Assembly: GCF_041925275.1 (NCBI RefSeq)
Contig: NZ_JBHEUZ010000011.1
Span: forward strand, 62,001-126,000
Direction of reading: 5' to 3'
DNA: 64,000 bases
DNA from: Parapedobacter pyrenivorans_A
GTDB lineage: Bacteria; Bacteroidota; Bacteroidia; Sphingobacteriales; Sphingobacteriaceae
This document shows, piece by piece, positions 14,626 through 23,537 of the stretch. The position numbers were made by a program, and so were the translations under genes. The notes below the pieces were generated by a model that did not search any database, was not told where the DNA came from, and was given only the letters and a program-made list of their open reading frames with translations. The stretch's first letter is position 1. Every line of letters starts with the position of its first letter.

Positions 14626-16409
14626 AATTTCAGTACCGCCATGAACGCCGACTGCGGGATTTCCACGTTACCAACCTGGCGCATGCGCTTCTTCCCTTTC
14701 TTCTGCTTTTCCAGCAGTTTGCGCTTACGGGAGATATCACCACCATAACATTTGGCGGTAACATCTTTCCTCAACGCACGGATGTTCTCTCGGGCAATGA
14801 TCTTCGCTCCGATCGATGCTTGGATGGCGATTTCAAATTGCTGGCGGGGTAAGAGTTCTTTGAGTTTCTCGCAGATTTTCTTCCCGAAGTCGTACGAATT
14901 ACTCCGGTGGATCAGCGACGACAGGGCGTCAACGGGCTCACCGTTCAGGCGGATATCCAATTTAACCAAATCGGACTGGCGATAGCCAATCTGGTGGTAA
15001 TCAAATGACGCGTACCCTTTGGATATCGTTTTCAGCTTATCATAGAAATCAAATACGATTTCGCCCATGGGCATCTCAAATACCAGCTCCACCCGATCGG
15101 CCGTAAGGTACGATTGGTTAATGATCACACCCCGCTTCTGTATGCACAAAGACATCACCGGCCCCACAAACTCAGCTTTTGTGATGATATTTGCCTTGAT
15201 ATACGGCTCCTCCACAAACTCCAGCTTACTCGGGTCGGGTAGGTCCGAAGGGTTGTGCACGATGACCTCCTCATTGTTCTTGGTCAAGTAAGCCCTGTAA
15301 GATACGTTTGGCACGGTGGTAATCACCGTCATATCAAACTCCCGTTCCAATCGTTCCTGGATAATCTCCATGTGCAGCATCCCCAAGAAGCCGCAACGGA
15401 AGCCGAACCCGAGCGCGGCAGATGACTCCGGCTCAAACACCAGCGAAGCATCGTTTAGCTGTAGGCGGTGCATACTCTCCCGCAGCTCTTCAAAATCTTC
15501 CGTGTCTACCGGGTAGATACCGGCAAACACCATCGGCTTCACTTCTTCAAACCCCTTGATGGCGTCCTTACTCGGCCTGGCCGTATGGGTAATGGTGTCG
15601 CCCACTTTGACCTCGCGCGCCTCCTTGATGCCGGAAATAATATATCCCACGTCGCCCGTGCGGACAACTTCCTTGGATACTTGGTGGAGCTTCAGCGTGC
15701 CGATTTCATCGGCGATGTATTCTTTACCGGTAGCGATAAACTTTACTTTGTCGCCTTTCCGGATTTCACCATTCTCTACTTTGAAATAGGCCATGATTCC
15801 CCGGAACGAATTGAATACAGAATCAAAAATCAACGCCTGCAAGGGTGCTTCGGGATCACCTACTGGGGCCGGAACGCGCTCCACGATCGCGTTGAGGATG
15901 TCCAGCACACCCAGCCCGGTCTTGCCCGATGCCGGAATGATGTCTTCCCGTTTACCCCCGATCAGGTCCACGATCTGGTCCTTTACCTCTTCGGGCATGG
16001 CCCCGGGTAGGTCCATCTTATTCAACACGGGAATAATCTCCAGATCGTGCTCGATAGCCAAATAGAGATTCGATATGGTTTGTGCCTGGATACCCTGTGA
16101 AGCATCTACGATAAGCAGCGCCCCTTCACAGGCAGCGATAGACCGCGACACCTCATATGAGAAATCCACGTGCCCTGGTGTATCGATAAGATTCAGCACA
16201 TAATCCTGGCCGTCACGGGTGTAATTCATCTGGATGGCGTGGCTCTTGATCGTGATACCCCGCTCGCGCTCCAAATCCATGTTGTCCAACAGCTGGGCTT
16301 GCGCCTCCCGTTGCGTAATGGTGTTCGTGTACTCCAACAACCGATCGGCCAAGGTACTCTTTCCGTGGTCTATGTGCGCAATAATACAGAAATTGCGGAT
16401 GTGCTGCAT
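14619..16409 (-). CDS. lepA: Elongation factor 4 (back-translocating ribosomal GTPase)
   Basis: 596 residues, full family length, starting MQHIRNFCIIAHIDHGKST. GTPase motifs: AHIDHGKSTLADR (P-loop), RERGITIKS (switch I), DTPGHVDF (G3), NKMDLP (G4) and SGKTGLG (G5 region). The C-terminal LepA-specific domain includes KCYGGDISRKRKLLEKQK and ends GNVEIPQSAFMAVLKLD. Acts on stalled or mis-translocated ribosomes. A TAAGTTTG -7 box lies about 20 nt upstream. Confidence 0.97.
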   Translation of the reverse strand: MQHIRNFCIIAHIDHGKSTLADRLLEYTNTITQREAQAQLLDNMDLERERGITIKSHAIQMNYTRDGQDYVLNLIDTPGHVDFSYEVSRSIAACEGALLIVDASQGIQAQTISNLYLAIEHDLEIIPVLNKMDLPGAMPEEVKDQIVDLIGGKREDIIPASGKTGLGVLDILNAIVERVPAPVGDPEAPLQALIFDSVFNSFRGIMAYFKVENGEIRKGDKVKFIATGKEYIADEIGTLKLHQVSKEVVRTGDVGYIISGIKEAREVKVGDTITHTARPSKDAIKGFEEVKPMVFAGIYPVDTEDFEELRESMHRLQLNDASLVFEPESSAALGFGFRCGFLGMLHMEIIQERLEREFDMTVITTVPNVSYRAYLTKNNEEVIVHNPSDLPDPSKLEFVEEPYIKANIITKAEFVGPVMSLCIQKRGVIINQSYLTADRVELVFEMPMGEIVFDFYDKLKTISKGYASFDYHQIGYRQSDLVKLDIRLNGEPVDALSSLIHRSNSYDFGKKICEKLKELLPRQQFEIAIQASIGAKIIARENIRALRKDVTAKCYGGDISRKRKLLEKQKKGKKRMRQVGNVEIPQSAFMAVLKLD

Positions 16410-16428
16410 ACAAATCTACTTCAAGCGG

Positions 16429-16436
16429 CAAACTTA
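16429..16436 (-). promoter_or_regulatory. -7 box of lepA
   Basis: TAAGTTTG on the minus strand (16436-16429), an exact TAnnTTTG, 19 nt before the lepA ATG. No clear -33 TTTG at the right distance. The short predicted leader (about 14 nt) is plausible for Bacteroidota. Confidence 0.45.
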
Positions 16437-16797
16437 GATAAATTTCCTTTATGCACATAAAGAAAATTTATCGGTCTCTCCGCCTGCTATAAAGCGCTAG
16501 CCTACTTTGGCGGAAACAAGCACAAACATATAAAGGCATGAACTGGAGGATTTGCAGCTACTTCGTGTCGTAAAAACCCCTGTTAAAATGTCGTCATTAC
16601 GCAATGACAGTAAAAAACCGATGACTGAAGCAGACATCGATAGACACAAAGTTCGCAAAAGCAGATCGCTTGGCGAAAAGGAGTAACCTTGGCGTTGCGT
16701 GAAATAACTCCGCGCTCTTTGCGTGAAATAACCCCACACCCTTTGGAATGAGAAAATTTGTTTGGTAAAAAAGGAAAAGCGTACAACAAAAATCTAT

Positions 16798-16805
16798 TAC
16801 CTTTG
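16798..16805 (+). promoter_or_regulatory. -7 box of the GlxA-type regulator gene
   Basis: TACCTTTG (16798-16805) matches TAnnTTTG and lies 22 nt before the ATG at 16828. The nearest TTTG copies (16757-16764) are too far upstream for a standard -33. Confidence 0.45.
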
Positions 16806-16827
16806 AGATAGTAACAATGCAGACACC

Positions 16828-17808
16828 ATGCAACTGGCTATTATTTTAACGAGCAAATACCGACTGCTGAGCCTCGCGGCGATCGTTGATGTCTTCGAAA
16901 CCGCCAACCGCCTCCTCGGGGAGATCGGGAGGCCCGCACAATACCGGATCACCTTTGTTGGTGCATCGGAAACCAAGGTACTGCCGGACGGCATCAGCCA
17001 TATTCCCTATGAGCCCTTCACCAACAGGCAATGCTACGACCTGGTTTTCGTACCTGCCTTCGGCTCGGTAGACCTGGCGCATACCGTTATGGAAAACAGT
17101 TGTTATTTTCCCTGGCTCCGCGAACAATATGCCCATGGTGCCACCTTGGCCAGCAATTGCACCGGCGCCTTCCTGCTGGGGGCATCAGGACTGCTCAACG
17201 GAAAACGGGCGACTACCCACGTCGATGCCGCAGATAAGTTGGCTGCTTGTTTCCCCCATATCAAACTCATGCGGGACGCCGTGGTGACACACGATGCCAA
17301 TATCTATACGAGTGGCGGTGCCACAAGCGGCTTCCACCTCATGCTTGCATTGATACAAAAGCATTGCGACCGGGAAATGGCCGTCCGCATGGCCAAGTTG
17401 TTTTCCATCGACATGGACCGCGAAAGCCAATCCTATTTCGGGCATTTCGCACCCACCGAGGCCCATGACGACGAATTGGTGATGCGGCTGCAAAAAAAGA
17501 TAAAAGCCGAATTCAATGCCCTTAAGAGTGTGGAAGAAGCCATCGTGGATATCCCCGCGAGCCGGCGCAACCTGGTAAGGCGATTCAAACAAGCAACGGG
17601 GATGACCCCCATACGGTACCTCCAGCGCACCAAAATAGAGGCGGCAAAGAAATTGCTGGAAAACACCGAAAAAGGGCTACTCGAAATCATGTTGTCGGCC
17701 GGATACAACGATATGAAAAATTTCAGGCAGCTATTTAAAGACAATACCGGCATGACCCCGAAAGCCTACCGGGATAAATTTGCCATGCGGTTCGATCCGA
17801 TTATATAA
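16828..17808 (+). CDS. GlxA-family transcriptional regulator (DJ-1/PfpI domain plus AraC HTH)
   Basis: 326 residues. The N-terminal DJ-1/PfpI class-I glutamine-amidotransferase-like domain (1-190) has the nucleophile-elbow sequence LASNCTGAFLLGASGLL with Cys111. The C-terminal AraC/XylS DNA-binding domain (about 225-322) has two HTH units and the signatures ATGMTPIRYLQRTKIEAAKKLLE and AGYNDMKNFRQLFKDNTGMTPKAYR. Such regulators respond to small nitrogenous or carbonyl metabolites in other bacteria, but the ligand here is unknown. Genes downstream on the same strand are unrelated in function, so the target is not obvious. Confidence 0.93.
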   Translation: MQLAIILTSKYRLLSLAAIVDVFETANRLLGEIGRPAQYRITFVGASETKVLPDGISHIPYEPFTNRQCYDLVFVPAFGSVDLAHTVMENSCYFPWLREQYAHGATLASNCTGAFLLGASGLLNGKRATTHVDAADKLAACFPHIKLMRDAVVTHDANIYTSGGATSGFHLMLALIQKHCDREMAVRMAKLFSIDMDRESQSYFGHFAPTEAHDDELVMRLQKKIKAEFNALKSVEEAIVDIPASRRNLVRRFKQATGMTPIRYLQRTKIEAAKKLLENTEKGLLEIMLSAGYNDMKNFRQLFKDNTGMTPKAYRDKFAMRFDPII

Positions 17809-17847
17809 TGTAATCGACCCGCTTCCAAAACGCATAAGGAATAAAAG

Positions 17848-18390
17848 ATGACACGGATAGTGATTTGCATAATCGTAGGATACTTTCTAATGCCATGGGC
17901 CCACGCCCAGATTAAGCCCGGCGAGGAAAAAATCGTGGTGGACCTTCCTTCCGAGTACCGTTGGAAAAGTACGAAGATACCGAAAGACACCAAAGGCATA
18001 CGTGGCACAGCATACACCATACGGGGTAGCGCGGCCAACGATGCTGCGGTAAAACAGGTCACGGTTACCACCATAGACCGAAGGTACTACCCCATGAAAG
18101 CCGAAGGCTCGCCCGAGGAAAAGTGGCTGTACGAGAAATCCGGCTGCCCAGAGGCTACATTAGAGGTGATCGACAAAAAGGTAGTGGACGGCCGCACTGC
18201 CATCCTTTATGCCATTAAATCAACGAAGACGCCCGATGATGGCGAATGTGGATCCGTGAACCTGATCACGTATGTAGCAGAAGGCTCCACGGCACTGCAC
18301 ACTGTTGAACTGGCCATCCCTCAGTCGCACTTTACGCCCGAACGCTATCAAAAGTGGTGCGATACCTTATTGAAGAGCCATATTGAATAA
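17848..18390 (+). CDS. Secreted protein of unknown function
   Basis: 180 residues. N-terminal signal peptide (MTRIVICIIVGYFLMPWAHA, cleavage near residue 20-21). The mature part is mixed polar with three Cys (ESGCPE-like KSGCPEAT, GECGS, KWCDTL), which could form a disulfide in the periplasm. No family was recognised. The architecture (small soluble domain with VTTIDRRYYP and YAIKSTKTPDDG) suggests a compact periplasmic or surface domain. It starts 39 nt after the regulator gene on the same strand. Confidence 0.7.
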   Translation: MTRIVICIIVGYFLMPWAHAQIKPGEEKIVVDLPSEYRWKSTKIPKDTKGIRGTAYTIRGSAANDAAVKQVTVTTIDRRYYPMKAEGSPEEKWLYEKSGCPEATLEVIDKKVVDGRTAILYAIKSTKTPDDGECGSVNLITYVAEGSTALHTVELAIPQSHFTPERYQKWCDTLLKSHIE

Positions 18391-18513
18391 GCTAAAACAG
18401 CCAACCGAATTGCGTTGGCACCATCATTGCGTGAAAAAACCACTTGATGCATCCATACAATATGTTTTAATTGATAGATATTTCCTATGTTTACACCAGA
18501 AAAATTATTGAAT

Positions 18514-19059
18514 ATGAAAACCATAAATAGCTGTATAATAGCAGTATGCGTAGGTGCATTAGCTGTCTCGACCCAAAGCTGCAAGCCAAAACAGGTAGTG
18601 CTGCAACCAGCAGCAGAGGTAGTCGAGCGGGAGGCCCCCGCAGAGCGGGTGGTCTCACAGACCCCAAAGGAGGCACCCAAAGAGGCACCAACAACCGTTA
18701 AGCCGGTGGCCACCGCACCACCAAACTATGATTTCAAGAATATCCAATTCGAATACGATTCGCACGTATTGAAAACCGATTCTTATGCAATTCTCGACCA
18801 CATATCACGGGAAATGCGCAAAGATACAGATGCGAAGTTCATTGTAGACGGCCACGCCTCTATCGAAGGCACTCCCGAATATAACATGGAACTATCCATC
18901 GATCGTGCCAACGCCGTAAAGCTCTACTTGGTCAACTCGGGTATCCCGGCAGACAACCTGACGGTAAAAGGCTATGGTGCTACCCGGCCAACCGCATCGA
19001 ATGATACGGAAACCGGAAGGGCACGGAACCGACGGGTGGAAATCAAGCACGTGAATTGA
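18514..19059 (+). CDS. OmpA-family peptidoglycan-binding lipoprotein
   Basis: 181 residues from ATG 18514. Lipoprotein signal ending at Cys23 (VSTQSCKPK), a Pro/Glu/Ala-rich linker (residues about 30-72), then an OmpA C-terminal domain (about 75-181) with IQFEYDSHVLKTDS, the peptidoglycan-binding block VDGHASIEGTPEYNMELSIDRANAV, and GYGATRPTASNDTETGRARNRRVEI. It tethers the outer membrane to the cell wall, like Pal. An in-frame ATG at 18487 would break the signal. It ends 4 nt before purM; the two may be co-transcribed by chance of packing. Confidence 0.92.
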   Translation: MKTINSCIIAVCVGALAVSTQSCKPKQVVLQPAAEVVEREAPAERVVSQTPKEAPKEAPTTVKPVATAPPNYDFKNIQFEYDSHVLKTDSYAILDHISREMRKDTDAKFIVDGHASIEGTPEYNMELSIDRANAVKLYLVNSGIPADNLTVKGYGATRPTASNDTETGRARNRRVEIKHVN

Positions 19060-19063
19060 GGGC

Positions 19064-20242
19064 ATGGCGGACCTGAAGTATAACCAGCGTGGTGTATCGG
19101 CTGGCAAGGAGGACGTCCATAATGCCATAAAAAACCTCGACAAGGGATTATTCCCGCAGGCATTCTGTAAAATCATTCCCGATATACTGGGTGGAGACGA
19201 TGCTTGGTGCAACATCATGCACGCAGATGGCGCCGGCACCAAATCATCGCTCGCCTACGTATACTGGAAGGAAACGGGTGATGTATCCGTGTGGCGGGGC
19301 ATTGCCCAGGATGCGATTGTGATGAACCTCGACGATTTACTATGTGTAGGTGCCACGGATAATATCCTGCTATCCTCCACCATCGGCCGCAACAAAAACC
19401 TCATCCCCGGCGAAGTTATCGCCGCCATCATCAACGGTACGGAAGCGATTCTGGACGAGCTCCGTGATTTGGGTATCGGCATCCATGCCACCGGCGGCGA
19501 GACCGCCGATGTCGGCGACCTCGTGCGCACGGTTATTGTAGACAGCACTGTCACTTGCCGGATGAAACGTGACGACGTTATCTCAAACCACCGCATACAG
19601 GCCGGCGACGTCATCGTCGGACTCGCGTCGTACGGCCAAGCCAACTATGAGCAGGCATACAATGGCGGTATGGGCTCCAACGGGTTAACCTCCGCACGGC
19701 ACGACGTGTTCAACAAGTCCGTTGCGGAACGATTCCCAGAAAGCTACGACCCAGCGGTACCTTACGAATTGGTGTTCGCTGGCAACAAAGGGCTCACGGA
19801 TACCATGGAAATCCCCGGCCATGGGGTTACCACCATAGGGAAATTAGTGCTCTCCCCCACCCGGACATACGCTCCCGTCATCAAGGAGGTACTTGATAAC
19901 CACCGCCAGCAGATACACGGCATGGTGCATTGCAGCGGTGGGGCGCAAACCAAGGTGTTGCACTTTATCGGTAACCTCCATGTAATCAAAGATAACCTGT
20001 TCGATATCCCGCCGTTATTCAAGCTCATCCAAGAAGAATCGGGCACCGATTGGCAGGAAATGTATAAAGTATTCAACATGGGCCACCGCATGGAGCTGTA
20101 CGTGCCGGAAACCATCGCGGCCGACATCGTCCGCATCGCGGGTAGGTTCGGTATTGCCGCGCAAATCATCGGCCGTGTGGAAGCTGCCAAAGCAAAGCAC
20201 GTCACCGTGAAATCGCAGGTTGGTGAATTTCACTATTATTGA
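19064..20242 (+). CDS. purM: Phosphoribosylformylglycinamidine cyclo-ligase (AIR synthetase)
   Basis: 392 residues. Converts FGAM to AIR with ATP in purine synthesis. It shows the PurM family signatures: HADGAGTKSSLAY (the D-G-V/A-G-T-K motif), DAIVMNLDDLLCVGATD, ATGGETADVGDLVRT, and a C-terminal GGAQTKVLHF plus VFNMGHRMELYV segment. It is longer than the E. coli enzyme (345) but fits the longer Bacteroidota form. It overlaps the next start by one base (TGATG), suggesting coupling with the RimB-like gene despite unrelated functions. Confidence 0.9.
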   Translation: MADLKYNQRGVSAGKEDVHNAIKNLDKGLFPQAFCKIIPDILGGDDAWCNIMHADGAGTKSSLAYVYWKETGDVSVWRGIAQDAIVMNLDDLLCVGATDNILLSSTIGRNKNLIPGEVIAAIINGTEAILDELRDLGIGIHATGGETADVGDLVRTVIVDSTVTCRMKRDDVISNHRIQAGDVIVGLASYGQANYEQAYNGGMGSNGLTSARHDVFNKSVAERFPESYDPAVPYELVFAGNKGLTDTMEIPGHGVTTIGKLVLSPTRTYAPVIKEVLDNHRQQIHGMVHCSGGAQTKVLHFIGNLHVIKDNLFDIPPLFKLIQEESGTDWQEMYKVFNMGHRMELYVPETIAADIVRIAGRFGIAAQIIGRVEAAKAKHVTVKSQVGEFHYY

Positions 20243-20688
20243 TGGCGCACAAACCCAAAACCATCGGTTGGAAAGAAGTCGTTGACTTACCGGATTTGGG
20301 TATCCACGGCATACCTGCGAAGGTAGACACCGGTGCCCGGACATCCGTGTTGCATTGCAGCCACATCCAGCTGATTAAAAAAGGGCGTAAGCAATTTGTC
20401 GAATTCCGGCCATTGGACGACCTTCGCCACCCCCCTAACGAAACATACATCCTCCCATTCCATAGCGAACGGAAGATCAAGAATTCATTCGGACAGGAGG
20501 AAAACCGGTACATCATCAACACCACCGTTTCCCTATTCGGTGAGCCGCGCCCGATTGAAATCTCGCTGCGTGACCGCTCGGGCATGGAGTTCCCGATGCT
20601 GTTAGGCCGTAGTTTTCTCCGTAAGAAATTCATCGTCGATGTATCGCGGTCGAACCTATCCGCCAAATCAGTCAGCAACAAACGATAG
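20242..20688 (+). CDS. RimB-like retropepsin-fold protease (RimK partner)
   Basis: 148 residues from ATG 20242. The segment PAKVDTGARTSVLHCSHI has the D-T-G-A catalytic signature of single-domain retropepsin-like proteases annotated as RimB or 'ATP-dependent zinc protease'. LLGRSFLRKKFIVDVSRS at the C-terminus matches the family. In proteobacteria RimB modulates RimK glutamylation of ribosomal protein S6. Here the two genes are adjacent (23-nt gap), supporting the same partnership. Protease activity on a poly-glutamate product is known or proposed for the family, not shown here. Confidence 0.85.
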   Translation: MAHKPKTIGWKEVVDLPDLGIHGIPAKVDTGARTSVLHCSHIQLIKKGRKQFVEFRPLDDLRHPPNETYILPFHSERKIKNSFGQEENRYIINTTVSLFGEPRPIEISLRDRSGMEFPMLLGRSFLRKKFIVDVSRSNLSAKSVSNKR

Positions 20689-20711
20689 GGGAAGCAAATC
20701 ATATAGCACAC

Positions 20712-21638
20712 GTGAAGATAGCAGTATTATCGACAATCAAAAGCCTGTATTCTACGCGCAGGCTTGTGGAAGCCGCCCAGTTGCGGGGCCACGAATGCGT
20801 AGTGATCGACCATGGCCAATGCTACGTAGGTATCCGCCAAGGACAGCCCAGTATACACTACAAGGGGCAGCACCTATCCGACATCGATGCCATCATTCCG
20901 CGCATCGGGGCTTCCGTCACCTTCTACGGATCGGCCATCGTACGGCAGTTTGAAGTGATGGGTGTTATCTCGGCAAACCCCAGCCAGGCCATCACCCGTT
21001 CGCGCGACAAGCTACGCTGCATGCAAATCCTATCCGGAGCTGGCCTCGGCTTACCCATCACCGGTTTCGCCCGCCGCACGCACGACGTGGACGACCTCAT
21101 CAAAATGGTCGGCGGCCCACCATTGGTCATCAAGCTACTAGAAGGTACCCAAGGAATCGGTGTCGTGCTGGCCGAGACCAAGAAAGCAGCCTCGTCGGTT
21201 ATCGAAGCATTCTACGGCTTAGGCAATAACATACTGATACAGGAATACATCAAGGAATCCCGGGGCACTGATATCCGAGCATTCGTCGTGGATGGTAAAG
21301 TGGTGGGTGCGATGAAGCGGACAGCCAAAGAGGGCGAATTCAGGTCCAACTTACACCGTGGCGGCACCGCCGAACTCATCAAACTGAATAAAACCGAGCG
21401 GGAGACCGCCATACGGGCAGCGAAAGAACTCGGGCTTACCGTCTGTGGCGTCGATATGCTGCCGTCAGACCGCGGCCCGTTGGTGCTCGAAGTAAATTCG
21501 TCACCCGGATTGGAGGGCATCGAAAAAGCAACCAACAAAGACATCGCCAGTGAGATCATTGCTTTCCTCGAAAAACAATACATCCTCAAACAGCAAGCGA
21601 GGAAAGAACGAAAGGTGAAAGGCGGGCAAAAGCTTTAG
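20712..21638 (+). CDS. rimK: RimK-family alpha-L-glutamate ligase
   Basis: 308 residues starting with GTG at 20712 (MKIAVLSTIKSLYSTRRLVEAA), with no nearby ATG alternative. ATP-grasp ligase: preATP domain to about 95 (IIPRIGASVTFYGSAIVRQFE), ATP-binding lid (IKLLEGTQGIGVVLAET), Mg-binding end (GVDMLPSDRGPLVLEVNSSPGLEGIE). In E. coli RimK adds glutamates to the C-terminus of ribosomal protein S6. The rpsF in this window encodes an S6 ending EEVAN, which lacks the terminal Glu-Glu. A basic tail (KQQARKERKVKGGQK) closes the protein. Confidence 0.92.
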   Translation: MKIAVLSTIKSLYSTRRLVEAAQLRGHECVVIDHGQCYVGIRQGQPSIHYKGQHLSDIDAIIPRIGASVTFYGSAIVRQFEVMGVISANPSQAITRSRDKLRCMQILSGAGLGLPITGFARRTHDVDDLIKMVGGPPLVIKLLEGTQGIGVVLAETKKAASSVIEAFYGLGNNILIQEYIKESRGTDIRAFVVDGKVVGAMKRTAKEGEFRSNLHRGGTAELIKLNKTERETAIRAAKELGLTVCGVDMLPSDRGPLVLEVNSSPGLEGIEKATNKDIASEIIAFLEKQYILKQQARKERKVKGGQKL

Positions 21639-21691
21639 AAAAATTCACTTCTCGCCATAAATTCCTACCTTTACGGTGCACACAGAATGAC

Positions 21692-23449
21692 ATGATGAAC
21701 ACCTACGGAAACCCTATCCTCGAACGGCTTCCGCTCCACCTGAAGCGATACATCGTGGAGCAACATTACGAGCGGTATACCCCGGTAGACCAAGCCGTAT
21801 GGCGCTACGTGATGCGGCAGAATTACAGTTACCTCAAGGATGTGGCATACTACCCCTACATCCCCGGCCTGCGCGCCGCCGGACTGAGCATCGAACATAT
21901 CCCCGACTTGCAAGCGATGAACGATTGTCTTCAGAAAATCGGGTGGGGTGCGGCTACCGTCGATGGATTTATCCCTCCGGTAGCTTTTATGGAATTCCAA
22001 GCACACCACGTACTCGTCGTCGCGGCAGACATCCGTCAGCTAGCGCATATCGAATACACGCCTGCCCCCGATATTATCCACGAGTCGAGCGGACACGCGC
22101 CCATCATCGCCGAACCCGACTATGCCCGGTACTTAAGCTATTTTGGTGAAATAGGCAGCAAGGCCATGTTTTCGTACCGGGATTTCGAACAATATGAGGC
22201 CATCCGCAAACTGTCTATCCTAAAAGAGAGCCACGACGTGCCGGCCGACGAGTTGCGGGAAGCGGAGGCAAGGCTCAACCGGATACAGGCAGATATGGGC
22301 GAGCCATCCGAAATGGCCCTGCTCAGCAGACTCCATTGGTGGACCGTCGAATATGGCCTGATCGGCTCCCTCAACGACCCGAAAATCTACGGGGCAGGCC
22401 TACTATCGTCTATTGGCGAGAGTGCCTCCTGTATGAAGCCCGACATACCAAAACTTCCTTATTCGCTCGAAACCCTCAACTATCCCTACGACATTACCAA
22501 ACCCCAGCCCCAATTGTTTGTAACACCTACCTTCGAACACCTGCTCGACGTGCTTGAACAGTTTGCCGGTACGATGGCATTCCGGGTTGGTGGTGCAGCG
22601 AGCCTCGAGAAAGCCATCGAATGCCAAAATGTATGTACGGCGGTTTACAGCTCGGGATTGCAAGTATCGGGTGTATTCACTGAAAGCGGCCGCGGTGACT
22701 ATTTGCAAACGACGGGAGCCACCGCCTTGGCGGTTGATCATCGGGAATTGGAGGGCCATGGCAAAACGGAACATGCACACGGCTTCGGATCCCCCGTAGG
22801 CTGCCTAGTGGGGCATAGCAATCCCCTGGAAGATTTTTCAGTTATGGAACTGGATACTATAGGGATACGCCAAGGGGCAAATGTGTCGCTGGTATTCGAT
22901 ACCGGCATCACCGTATCAGGCGAAGTGGCCGGCATCACCCGTACGCACGGCAAAATCATTTTGATCACATTCCGCGATTGCACGGTAGCGGACACACACA
23001 CGGGCGATGTTTACTTCAAGCCCGAGTGGGGTAACTACGATATGGCCGTCGGCGACCGTATCGTTTCCGTCTTTTGTGGTGCTGCAGACAAAGACGCGTA
23101 CGAACAGGCCGCATTGGTGTCAAAGGAATACACCCCGGCAGGCGAACACCCGGACCATACGAAACAGCTTCATCGGCTTTACGCAGCCGTACGCCAGGTG
23201 CGCGAATCTGATCGGAATCATGAAACACTCTTGCCCATCTGGTCACATCTAAAACGCAACCACGACGGTGGCTGGCTATGTGCACTGGAACTGCTGGAGG
23301 TGCTTAAGCATCGCGCCTACGCGCCACATGTGGCCCATGAGATCGAAGTGTGGCTCCTGCAAAAAGCCGAAAGCAACCCGGCGCTCCGCAAATTAATCAG
23401 TGATGGCTTAACACTTATCGAACATCCGGGGATTGACTTGGTGGTTTAA
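21692..23449 (+). CDS. Aromatic amino acid hydroxylase (phenylalanine 4-monooxygenase family), long form
   Basis: 585 residues. The N-terminal half is the pterin- and iron-dependent hydroxylase domain: IIHESSGHAPII supplies the two His iron ligands (near residues 129 and 134), and the Glu of WWTVEYGLIG (near 219) is the third. The substrate/pterin region SSIGESASCM follows. The C-terminal half (about 310-585) is an extension with no assigned function, seen in the long Bacteroidota form; bacterial PhhA is only about 260-300 residues. The likely reaction is Phe to Tyr with a tetrahydropterin, but Trp or Tyr as substrate cannot be excluded. It stands alone, without pterin recycling genes nearby. 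A possible -7 box TACCTTTA is at 21666-21673. Confidence 0.87.
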   Translation: MMNTYGNPILERLPLHLKRYIVEQHYERYTPVDQAVWRYVMRQNYSYLKDVAYYPYIPGLRAAGLSIEHIPDLQAMNDCLQKIGWGAATVDGFIPPVAFMEFQAHHVLVVAADIRQLAHIEYTPAPDIIHESSGHAPIIAEPDYARYLSYFGEIGSKAMFSYRDFEQYEAIRKLSILKESHDVPADELREAEARLNRIQADMGEPSEMALLSRLHWWTVEYGLIGSLNDPKIYGAGLLSSIGESASCMKPDIPKLPYSLETLNYPYDITKPQPQLFVTPTFEHLLDVLEQFAGTMAFRVGGAASLEKAIECQNVCTAVYSSGLQVSGVFTESGRGDYLQTTGATALAVDHRELEGHGKTEHAHGFGSPVGCLVGHSNPLEDFSVMELDTIGIRQGANVSLVFDTGITVSGEVAGITRTHGKIILITFRDCTVADTHTGDVYFKPEWGNYDMAVGDRIVSVFCGAADKDAYEQAALVSKEYTPAGEHPDHTKQLHRLYAAVRQVRESDRNHETLLPIWSHLKRNHDGGWLCALELLEVLKHRAYAPHVAHEIEVWLLQKAESNPALRKLISDGLTLIEHPGIDLVV

Positions 23450-23482
23450 CGACCCTCCTTTGGCCCATAATTTCGATGTTGG

Positions 23483-23515
23483 TTTGCCGATTATCCATAT
23501 ATAACCCTATATTTA
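23483..23515 (+). promoter_or_regulatory. Probable promoter of lgt
   Basis: TTTG (23483-23486), 21 nt, TATATTTA (23508-23515), one mismatch from TAnnTTTG. The ATG of lgt follows 22 nt later. Confidence 0.45.
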
Positions 23516-23537
23516 CCGGCCTAAACATATCATAACC

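Larger units (their letters stand above)
16410..16827. other. Intergenic gap between lepA and the GlxA-type regulator
   Basis: 418 nt with no supported gene; short open frames here carry no family features. Contents seen: the lepA -7 box (16429-16436), a 14-bp direct repeat TTGCGTGAAATAAC (16695-16708 and 16719-16732, 24-nt period), and the GlxA -7 box (16798-16805). A related GCGTGAAA occurs again near 18429, so this may be a dispersed repeat. Confidence 0.5.

Noticed and set aside
16497..16833. Minus-strand ORFs between lepA and the GlxA-type gene
   Set aside because: No family features, unusual Cys/Ser/Phe-rich composition, and several frames overlap; they look like chance frames in an intergenic repeat region.
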